Below are positions 20,252 through 27,896 of a DNA stretch of 59,260 nt, in pieces. The DNA is from Candidatus Woesearchaeota archaeon (GTDB taxonomy: Archaea > Nanobdellota > Nanobdellia > Woesearchaeales > WJKR01), in NCBI GenBank assembly GCA_016927245.1, contig JAFGNA010000008.1:1-59260 (forward strand), in the 5' to 3' direction. Under the pieces are notes generated by a model that saw only the letters and a list, made by a program, of their open reading frames with translations, had not been told where the DNA came from and did no database searches. A program made the position numbers and the translations under genes. The first letter of the stretch is position 1, and the number at the start of each line of letters is the position of its first letter.

Positions 20252-21439
20252 TCACTTCTTCCTCCTGAACAGCTTCCGGAACAACACCGCGTTCACCACG
20301 AGCACGACCACCACCAACGCGACGAGGAGGTAGATGGCGCTTGATTCCCCTCCTTCCCGCCCGCTGACGACCTGTGCGGTGAATCCCGTGTCGATGCCTC
20401 GCTGCGTGACCGTGATGGGGAACACGCGTTCCTCGACGGCGTCGCCGTGGAACAGCGTGACGACCAGATCGTAGCCGCCCGTCACGACGTTCTTGGTGTC
20501 CCAGTACGCGTTCACGGCCTGTGACTGGAGCGGTTGGAGGGTGATGGTCTGCGTCGTCGAGGAGGCGAACAAGCTCTCTCCCCGGCGCACCTGGACCTCT
20601 GCGTGGACGTCCTCGATGACGCCTGACCACTCGTTCCTGAGGAGGATGTCGAACTTGGCGATGCCGCCGAGGGAGAAGTCGTCCACGCTGATGGACGACA
20701 CGCGCACGCTCCTGCTCCCGATGGAGAACACCTTCTGGTCCTCGACGGAGTCGCCGTCGTACACCGCGGTGGCGACTGCCTTGTACACGCCGTTAGGCAC
20801 CTCGGGCGACCAGGGGATGGTGAAGAGCTTCTTCGTGCCTTTGGGGACGCGGACGTCGTCTGAGACCAGGGAGGCGACGACGTCGTCAGTCCTCGCGTCC
20901 AGGACGTTGACGTAGACCTGCGCCGAGGCGATGTCCTCGAGCCCGAGGTTGGCGAGCTCGGCGACGAAGTTGCCTTGCTTGCCCGCTTGCAGGTCGCCGA
21001 CGAACAGCTTCAGTTCAGCGTAGGTGCCCGTGTATGGGACTATGAGGTCCAGCCTGGACACCACGCTGAGCGACGCGCCGAGCTGCCCGCTGGTCAATGA
21101 GAGGTCGCGCGCGATGATGCGTCCTTGTAGCCGTCCTTGCACGGCGAGCCGTTCCGGTTGGAGCACGGTGACCGTGACGATGCGCTCCTCCTCGTCCTCA
21201 GCGAAGCTGATGAGGCTGTCTGACAGGCTGATGATGCTGGACAGCTCGCCGTCGGTGTAGAGCAGTACTTGGCGCGCGTCGCCGTCGTTGTTCACGACCT
21301 TGAGCTTGTACGTGGTCGTCTTTCCCGGCTCGAACGTCAGTTCATGGCTGCTCGGCACCACGCCGAGGCCGCTTGCCATGCTCGTGAGGAGCGCGCTGGT
21401 GAGGAGGAGAAAGGCGAGTCGTGGGGGAACGCGGTGCAT
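20252..21439 (-). CDS. Membrane-anchored surface protein, COG1470-like, paralog of 954-2141
   Basis: Signal peptide, C-terminal TM plus RKLFRRKK, shared motif with the 954-2141 product. Confidence 0.8.
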   Translation of the reverse strand: MHRVPPRLAFLLLTSALLTSMASGLGVVPSSHELTFEPGKTTTYKLKVVNNDGDARQVLLYTDGELSSIISLSDSLISFAEDEEERIVTVTVLQPERLAVQGRLQGRIIARDLSLTSGQLGASLSVVSRLDLIVPYTGTYAELKLFVGDLQAGKQGNFVAELANLGLEDIASAQVYVNVLDARTDDVVASLVSDDVRVPKGTKKLFTIPWSPEVPNGVYKAVATAVYDGDSVEDQKVFSIGSRSVRVSSISVDDFSLGGIAKFDILLRNEWSGVIEDVHAEVQVRRGESLFASSTTQTITLQPLQSQAVNAYWDTKNVVTGGYDLVVTLFHGDAVEERVFPITVTQRGIDTGFTAQVVSGREGGESSAIYLLVALVVVVLVVNAVLFRKLFRRKK

Positions 21440-21493
21440 GGCCTTGTTGCTCGTTGGAGAGTATAAAAAAGTAGCGGAAAAAAAAGGGTTGTT

Positions 21494-23008
21494 CTAGATG
21501 GTGCAGCCGGTCTCCCTGGAGAGGGCGTTCAATGACTGTTTGCCTTTGAGGGTGGTGCCGTCGCCGATGGTCCAGGTCGGCCACACGGTGATGTCCCTGC
21601 AGGCGGCTGGCGGCTGGTCGGCGTCGCAGTCCACGTAGTCTATCTCTTTGAACGCCTCGCCGAGGATCGCTATCTGTTCCTCCACGTCGGGCGCCCAGTC
21701 GACGCCGTACATCGTCGCCCCTGCTTCGTCGAGGCACTTGCCGAAGTCGCCGGTTCGGATGGGCTTGGTCTTCTCGACCTCGACTTCCAGGTCCTCTTCT
21801 TCGTCGGGGTTGAGGGGTGCGGTCGCTTCCTCAACAGGGGTCTTTTCGGGGTAGCGCTCGATGACGGCCTCGTCGCGGAGCGCTTTGAGGTACGCGGTGA
21901 CCGCTGCTGACGCTTCTTCCTGGAAGAGCTGCGATGCTATGAGGTTTGAGACTTCCTCGAGGGGGAGCACGCCTGCCTCGTCGTGCGCGACCTTCAGCAT
22001 GATGTGCTGGCCGAACCGTGATTGTGTGATTGTGGTCTCGTTCACGTCCATGTCGAACGCCGCTTCCTCGAACTCCTCGACGAATCGTCCGTCCTGCGCC
22101 ACGACGTACTCGCCGCACGTCGCGATGCTGACGGTGTCGTTGGTGTATTCCTCGACGAGGTCGCAGAAGTTGCTGAAGTTTCCTTCTATGAGGCCGTGCA
22201 CGTCCTCTGCTCGCTCCTGGAGCTCTTCGTCCGTCTCGTTCTCCCTCGGCTCGAGGAGGATGTGCCTCACCGTCGCCGTCTCGGGGATGGCGTAGGCGTC
22301 AAGGTTTTCCTCGTAGCGGGCGGCTATCTCCTCGTCGGTGATGTTGATGGTTGGGTAGACTGTCTGGTTGATGAGCTTGCTCACGAGTATCTGGTTCTTG
22401 CTGTCCTCTTCGAACGATTCCCTGGTGACGTTCTCCGCTGCGAGCAGGCTGTCGAGCTGTTCTTCGTCGATGCCGAAGTAGGCGATGAGTTCTGCGATGT
22501 ACGCGTCGATCTCGTCCTCTGTGGCTTTGATGCCTTGTTTCTTCGCTTCTTGCAAGAGTAGTCGTTGCTCGATGAGCTGGTCGAGGATGGATTCCTTGTC
22601 GGTCTCTGTCTTCACGGTCGGCGAGAGGCGGTCGTAGATATCGTCTACTTCTGCGGCGTAGATGGGCTCGTTGTTGACGAGGGCGGCGATGCGCGTGTCT
22701 TCCTCGCCGTCGGTTGCGGTGATGTCTTTGAGGGAGAGGTAGATGACCGCTGCGATGACGAGGAGGCCTATGATGAGGAGCGTCGCCCATATCCAGTTGT
22801 TGTTCCTTTCTTTGGGTTGCTTCTTGGGCGTGACTGGCTTGGCGGCCTTCTTCTTCCGGGCCTTCTTCTTGGGCTTCCCTGCTTGTTTCTCCGGTTTCTT
22901 CTCTTCTTTCGGCCTTTCTTCTTGCCGTTCGGGAGCGGGTGCCTCTTGGTTTGGTATCTTGATTTCTATGTAATCCTTATCCGTGTGTTCTTTCGGGTCT
23001 TCTGCCAT
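21494..23008 (-). CDS. Membrane-anchored SurA/PpiC-like peptidyl-prolyl isomerase with C-terminal thioredoxin-like domain
   Basis: Lys-rich N-terminus then one TM; SurA_N-like ESILDQLIEQRLLLQEAKKQGI; PpiC-like TVRHILLEPRENETDEELQERAEDV and SQSRFGQHIMLK-like region; Trx-like MYGVDWAPDVEEQ...VWPTWTIGDG. ATG 23008 preferred over GTG 23017. Confidence 0.75.
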   Translation of the reverse strand: MAEDPKEHTDKDYIEIKIPNQEAPAPERQEERPKEEKKPEKQAGKPKKKARKKKAAKPVTPKKQPKERNNNWIWATLLIIGLLVIAAVIYLSLKDITATDGEEDTRIAALVNNEPIYAAEVDDIYDRLSPTVKTETDKESILDQLIEQRLLLQEAKKQGIKATEDEIDAYIAELIAYFGIDEEQLDSLLAAENVTRESFEEDSKNQILVSKLINQTVYPTINITDEEIAARYEENLDAYAIPETATVRHILLEPRENETDEELQERAEDVHGLIEGNFSNFCDLVEEYTNDTVSIATCGEYVVAQDGRFVEEFEEAAFDMDVNETTITQSRFGQHIMLKVAHDEAGVLPLEEVSNLIASQLFQEEASAAVTAYLKALRDEAVIERYPEKTPVEEATAPLNPDEEEDLEVEVEKTKPIRTGDFGKCLDEAGATMYGVDWAPDVEEQIAILGEAFKEIDYVDCDADQPPAACRDITVWPTWTIGDGTTLKGKQSLNALSRETGCTI

Positions 23009-23226
23009 GCGCTTCACCTATGGTTTCTGCCCCCACCTCTCAAGGATAACAACAGCAGGTCATTATTTAAGCTTTGCGTTTGGGGCTCTTCTTCGGGGGG
23101 TGCTCCTTCGTGGTTTTTATAGGTTTCTGCGTTTGTTTTGCGGGGAAGTTGTTCGTATCAGGGGGTTGTGTGTCACGCCGAATTCATTTCACTATAGAAA
23201 AGAAAACGGGTGCACCCAGACACAAG

Positions 23227-23236
23227 CTTTAAATAG
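23227..23236 (+). promoter_or_regulatory. TATA-box-like element for the structured RNA/dnaG transcript
   Basis: CTTTAAATAG followed about 26 nt later by the start of the hairpin-rich region. Confidence 0.45.
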
Positions 23237-23254
23237 CGGGGTCGCTTCCCCAAC

Positions 23255-23600
23255 GACACGCCCACATGGGACGTACGGGGAGCGGCACACGAAACGTGTA
23301 CCAACAATGACCCATACACACTCGTGGGCGTACCAGCCCGGCACGAGAGTACTCGAGCGAGAAGGCAGCAATGCCTACACGATGAGCTAGGACGTGGCCG
23401 CACCTTACGGCCGACACCGTCCCCGCACGAGCGGGAGAGTTAGTGACCCGGGCGACAACCACCCACGGTCACTATTTTCAGCGACTGACAAGCTGATCAC
23501 CACATTCATCATCATCACCGCCCCCCACGAAGGGGCTTGCGACGAGCAGGCCACCAAGGCCCACGCACGACACAGCTTGTTCTGAACTAGTGCCCGACAC
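23255..23600 (+). ncRNA. Candidate structured RNA (free-standing or long dnaG 5' leader), family unassigned
   Basis: Many perfect helices: ACGCCCAC/GTGGGCGT, ACACG-AAA-CGTGT, GGCA-GCAA-TGCC, GGCCG/CGGCC, CCCGC-ACGA-GCGGG, TAGTGACC/GGTCACTA, ACAAGCTG/CAGCTTGT; no convincing ORF. Strand inferred from TATA position. Confidence 0.55.
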
Positions 23601-23635
23601 CGACAGACCAAAGAAAAACAGGAGTTGAGCACAGC

Positions 23636-24895
23636 ATGGCAAAAATAGCACAAGTGTCAGCGAAATACATCGTCCACGCAAGCATCTTCATCGACGGCGT
23701 CGTCGACCGACCAGACGTGATAGGAGCAATATTCGGACAGACCGAAGGGCTCCTCGGAGCGGACCTCGAGCTGCGAGAACTGCAGAAATCAGGCAGGATC
23801 GGCAGGATAGAAGTCAACGTGGACACCAAAGGCGGCAAGACACAAGGAGAAATCATCATCCCCTCAAGCCTGGACAAGGCGGAGACCGCCATCGTCGCGG
23901 CGGCGCTAGAGATCATCCAACGCATCGGCCCGTGCAACGCGAAGATCAAGTCGGAGAAGATAGAGGACATCAGGATCAGCAAGCGGCAGCACGTCATTGA
24001 ACGAGCGAAGGAGCTGCTCAAAAGCCTCATGGACACCAGCATGCCTGACTCGCAAGAAATAGCGGACGAGGTCGCGTACAGCGTCCGCGTGATGGAGATC
24101 CAGGAGTACGGCAAGGAACGGCTCCCCGCAGGGCCCGCCATCGACGAATCAGACGACATCATCGTCGTGGAAGGACGGGCGGACGTTCTTAACTTATTGA
24201 AGCACGGGTTCAAGAACGCCGTCGCCATCGGCGGGACGGGCGTGCCGAAAGCCGTCGCCGACCTGTGCAGGGAGAAGACCGCGACGGTCTTCGTAGATGG
24301 CGACCGCGGCGGGGACCTCATCATCCAAGAACTGCTCGCAGTCACCGAGGTCGACTTCATCACCAAGGCGCCCGACGGCAAGGAGGTCGAAGAGCTCACC
24401 AAGAAGGAGATCCACAAATCCCTCAGGGGGAAGATGGCCCTAGAGCAATGGAAGCTCGAAAGCAGCGCCAGACCGCAACGAGACAACGGCAGGCGGGAGC
24501 AACCACGGCAAGTGACGACGAGAAGGGAAGCGCCGGCGCAACGACGAGAAACGACGACGCAACGACGAGAAACGCCCATGCCAAAGGCGGAGAAGAAAGA
24601 CGCCACGGACAAGGAGAAAGAAACGTTCGGCAAGATGCTCGAAGACCTCATCGGCACGAGAGGAGCCTACATCCTGGATGAGAAGCTGAACATCCTCGGC
24701 AAGGTGCCCGTCTCGGAACTGCAAAGCACGGTCAAATCGTTATCAAGCGGCATCTACGCGGTCATCTTCGACGGCTCGATAGACAAGGACATCATCGCCA
24801 CGTGCGAACGAGCAGCGGTGAGCTTCCTCACCGGCATGGACGCCAAGGCCAAGACGTCGGCGAGCGTGACCGTGTTCACCGCGGAAGACCTCTGA
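23636..24895 (+). CDS. dnaG: Archaeal DnaG primase
   Basis: TOPRIM region IVVEGRADVLNLLKHGFKNAVAIGGT, VFVDGDRGG, archaeal DnaG N-terminus. Confidence 0.95.
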   Translation: MAKIAQVSAKYIVHASIFIDGVVDRPDVIGAIFGQTEGLLGADLELRELQKSGRIGRIEVNVDTKGGKTQGEIIIPSSLDKAETAIVAAALEIIQRIGPCNAKIKSEKIEDIRISKRQHVIERAKELLKSLMDTSMPDSQEIADEVAYSVRVMEIQEYGKERLPAGPAIDESDDIIVVEGRADVLNLLKHGFKNAVAIGGTGVPKAVADLCREKTATVFVDGDRGGDLIIQELLAVTEVDFITKAPDGKEVEELTKKEIHKSLRGKMALEQWKLESSARPQRDNGRREQPRQVTTRREAPAQRRETTTQRRETPMPKAEKKDATDKEKETFGKMLEDLIGTRGAYILDEKLNILGKVPVSELQSTVKSLSSGIYAVIFDGSIDKDIIATCERAAVSFLTGMDAKAKTSASVTVFTAEDL

Positions 24896-25070
24896 GGAGC
24901 ACAAGGAGTCTTCCCGGCGACGCCAACGATACAACCTTCTTTTTTTTCTCTCAGACCTTCTATGGCAAGGCAGGCACGGGCATGGCAGGCGACGACCCGG
25001 TCATTGAAAAAAGCCAGCAAGCATTCAAAAGAAAATCTTCCTAGGCCTCCAAAACAGCCCAAAAAAAGAA

Positions 25071-25106
25071 ACATTTATAAAGTTTTTTCGTGATGAGCCA
25101 TCACGA
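25071..25106 (+). promoter_or_regulatory. TATA box plus perfect inverted repeat CGTGATG-AGC-CATCACG upstream of the 25135 gene
   Basis: ACATTTATAAAG then 7-bp perfect inverted repeat at 25089-25105 near the expected transcription start. Confidence 0.5.
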
Positions 25107-25134
25107 CATTCAAACCTCGTGAGGTGCACACATC

Positions 25135-25443
25135 ATGGCGAAAGAAGAACGAGAGAACAACTTCGCGCTGATCGCGCTCGTAGCCATCGTGGCAGTAGTC
25201 GGGCTGGTAGGCCTCGTGATGATGCAGAAAGGAGTAACGGCAGCAGAAGAACCAGTGTACATCGTGGGAACCGGAGATACAGACGGATTCACAGAGGCAG
25301 AGCTGGCAAAGATTGACGCATACTTCATGAGCCTGAGCGAAGAAGGCAACGAAGCAGGAATGGCCGTCTCAGGCGGGTGCTATAGAAGTTGCAGGGACAA
25401 AGGCAGCGGAGTACTACGCTGTTTAGAAGTATGCTTACTTTAG
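25135..25443 (+). CDS. Small single-TM protein with four-Cys C-terminal tail
   Basis: NNFALIALVAIVAVVGLVGLVMM; GGCYRSCRDKGSGVLRCLEVCLL; strong TATA and SD (GAGGTG). Confidence 0.65.
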   Translation: MAKEERENNFALIALVAIVAVVGLVGLVMMQKGVTAAEEPVYIVGTGDTDGFTEAELAKIDAYFMSLSEEGNEAGMAVSGGCYRSCRDKGSGVLRCLEVCLL

Positions 25444-25649
25444 TTAGCGATTAACGCGCCTAGGGTAACACGTGCGCGCCCTGAAGTCGCACGATTATTT
25501 TCTTATCATATTCCACCAACAACTAGCACGAGCAGGCGACAACTAAACAGGCTCTTCATGAAAAACTAGCGGAGAAGAGCAGAAAGAGATACCGACGCGC
25601 CTTCGAATAAGCATACCGGTAACGAACCCCGCATGAAACGCGGCCAGCC

Positions 25650-26849
25650 TCACCGCCCCAGCCACGCCACCTCCTCCCCGTCCAGGTCGAGGTACGAGGC
25701 GACGGCCAAGGCCTGCCTCTTATCATTCACGAACAAGGACTGCAGGTAAGGGACGTCACCCATCGCCCGCCTGACCGAGCAGTGAGACTTATTCGCCAGC
25801 TTCTCCGCGACGGCCTTCCTCCTGAGACGCTTCTGGTTCGCGATCCATATCTTGAGGACGCGATCGGACTCCTCATACTCCCTCACGCCAGGATACTTCT
25901 CGTCCTTGGCCAAGGCGACGCCCGCCGTCAACAAGTCATACGCGTACACGTAGAACCGGTAGTGCTGCCACCGCCGTATCCTGCCAAGGAACACGTCAGC
26001 GGCTGACAAGGCGTCGTAGCCGCGGCAGAGGTCGAGCGGCCTCACGTACTCCAACGACAAGTTGTGGTCCGCCCAGAGCATGACCTTGTCCACGTCTTCC
26101 TGCACGTTGTCGAACGCGCCGCGCGCCACGGACGCCTGGGTCGTCTTGAACACGCGGAGCAACGCCTGCTGCATGGTCTCCCTGCGCTCACGCTCACCCA
26201 GAACACCAAGATCCTCGACCATGAGGCTGCCGCCATCGCTGAACGTCTGCGCATCATTGACGGCGGCGCGCAAATCACCGCCGGAGGCCATGGCGATCCT
26301 AGTCAACGCGGCCTCCTCGAACACGACCTTCTCCTGCGCCAAGACTTGTTTCAGATACGCGACGATGTCCTTGTAGTCCAACGGCTTATAAGCGACGAGC
26401 TCGCACGCCTTGCGCAACGAGGAGAACTTCCGATCATAAGGGTCCTGGCCGGTGAGCAAGACGGGATACGGGCTCCCCTTGACGACCCGCAAGAGCTCAG
26501 GGATGCCGCCACGGTCCTTCGTGCCTGACAAGCCGTCCACCTCATCGACGAGGATGAGCTTGCCCGTACCGAACAAGCTACCCTGAAAGACCGCGCCGCC
26601 GATAAGCGAGGAGATGGCATCCTTGTTCCTCGTGTCAGAAGCGTTCACCTCGACCAGCTCGAGGCCGAGCTCGTGAGCCAAGGCCACGGCCGTGGCGGTC
26701 TTCCCCGTGCCAGAACCACCCCATAACCAGACAGGCTTGCTCTTGCGAGACCAGCGCTGCACCAACGACCTGGCCGTGGCGACACCTGGCTGGCCGACGA
26801 TAGCACCGACCGATGACGGCACGTGCTTCTTAATCCAAGGAAGGCCCAT
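25650..26849 (-). CDS. rfcL: Replication factor C large subunit
   Basis: PWIKKHVPSSVGAIVGQPGV, Walker A WLWGGSGTGKTATA, VNASDTRNKD, ILVDEVDGLSG; ATG 26849 selected. Confidence 0.93.
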   Translation of the reverse strand: MGLPWIKKHVPSSVGAIVGQPGVATARSLVQRWSRKSKPVWLWGGSGTGKTATAVALAHELGLELVEVNASDTRNKDAISSLIGGAVFQGSLFGTGKLILVDEVDGLSGTKDRGGIPELLRVVKGSPYPVLLTGQDPYDRKFSSLRKACELVAYKPLDYKDIVAYLKQVLAQEKVVFEEAALTRIAMASGGDLRAAVNDAQTFSDGGSLMVEDLGVLGERERRETMQQALLRVFKTTQASVARGAFDNVQEDVDKVMLWADHNLSLEYVRPLDLCRGYDALSAADVFLGRIRRWQHYRFYVYAYDLLTAGVALAKDEKYPGVREYEESDRVLKIWIANQKRLRRKAVAEKLANKSHCSVRRAMGDVPYLQSLFVNDKRQALAVASYLDLDGEEVAWLGR

Positions 26850-26937
26850 GCCCGGAAGAAAAACGCCCAAGCATAATAAACCTTTTGCAAGGACGAACCA
26901 AAAATTAATAAGCGATCTCCGCGGAGAAAAAGCGGTG

Positions 26938-27879
26938 ATGAGAGCGGAAGAGGAGAAGGACGAGAAACTGGAAGGAAGGGCGCTCAAGGAGGAACTGGAG
27001 AGAAAAGCGACCCCGCTGCGCCTCACCAAGCATAACAACAGGGTCGTGTACGCGTTCGACCACCGCGACTCAGCAGCGCTGATGAGCACCTTGGGATTGT
27101 TGCGACAGGAGAGCTTCACCAACGCCGGCGGCGGGGTGCAGAACAAGCCGTCAGACGTGGACGAGCATGACCTGCACCCGGAGAATCCTTACCGGCAGCT
27201 CGTCGTGTGGGACCCGCAAGCGTTGGAGATCATCGGGGGCTACCGCTACCAGTTACTGCGGGACAGCCCCAAAGCGGGCGGGTTGCCCTTGCTCGCGAGC
27301 GCCAAGCTCTTCATGTTCTCGCCGCGGTTCATGAACGAGTACTACGACAAGACGATCGAGCTCGGCAGGTCGTTCATCAGCCCGAAGTACCAAGCCGCGC
27401 AGCGGCACTCAGCGTTCGCCCTGGACAACCTGTTCGACGCGCTCGGCACCCTCATCCATGACTACGAGGACATAGAACACTTCTTCGGCAAGGTCACGCT
27501 CTACCCGCTCAGGAACGAGCACTCCAAAGCGCTCATCTACGCGTTCGTAGAGCGGCACTTCCGCGACGACGAAGACCTGGTCAGCCCTCGGGACAGCCTC
27601 GTCGTGAACGACGTCGACCACGAAGGGCTCGAAACGGTGCTGAGAGACGTGCGCGGCGGGTTCGTCAAGGAATTAGGCGCGCTCAGCACGCACATCCACC
27701 AGGAGTACGGCGAGCGCGTACCGCCCTTGCTCGTCAGGTACATGAAGCTCGGGATGCGCTCGTTCGGCACCGCTGAGAACAAGGGGTTCGGGGACGTGTA
27801 CGAGACCGCCATCCTCACCACGATCAACGAGATAGACGAGAAGACGCTGGACCGCTACGTGCGGTACGAGAAACTATAA
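26938..27879 (+). CDS. GNAT-like acyltransferase, OlsB/COG3176-like (ornithine-lipid or related N-acyltransferase)
   Basis: EIIGGYRYQ, FMNEYYDKTIELGRSFISPKYQ; ATG 26938 chosen because the upstream part of the listed ORF is antisense to rfcL. Confidence 0.6.
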   Translation: MRAEEEKDEKLEGRALKEELERKATPLRLTKHNNRVVYAFDHRDSAALMSTLGLLRQESFTNAGGGVQNKPSDVDEHDLHPENPYRQLVVWDPQALEIIGGYRYQLLRDSPKAGGLPLLASAKLFMFSPRFMNEYYDKTIELGRSFISPKYQAAQRHSAFALDNLFDALGTLIHDYEDIEHFFGKVTLYPLRNEHSKALIYAFVERHFRDDEDLVSPRDSLVVNDVDHEGLETVLRDVRGGFVKELGALSTHIHQEYGERVPPLLVRYMKLGMRSFGTAENKGFGDVYETAILTTINEIDEKTLDRYVRYEKL

Positions 27880-27896
27880 GAAAAAAATAATCTTCT

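Noticed and set aside
23255-23600. Identification of the hairpin-rich region as RNase P RNA, SRP RNA or tmRNA
   Set aside because: I looked for the conserved RNase P core and the SRP helix 8 motif on both strands and did not see them; tmRNA is not expected in archaea.
24480-24590. Tandem CAACGACGAGAAACG-type repeats in dnaG as a mobile element
   Set aside because: They encode a low-complexity RRETTTQRRET linker between DnaG domains; in-frame and likely simple slippage.
25444-25649. Intergenic stretch with GCTCTTC/GAAGAGC inverted repeat as a separate ncRNA
   Set aside because: Only one convincing stem (25551-25557/25574-25580) and no promoter; it may simply be a 3' UTR between convergent genes.
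26692-26937. Upstream extension of the acyltransferase ORF, and the 5' extension of rfcL (26850-27146)
   Set aside because: Each extension overlaps the divergently transcribed neighbour; internal ATGs at 26938 and 26849 fit family starts.
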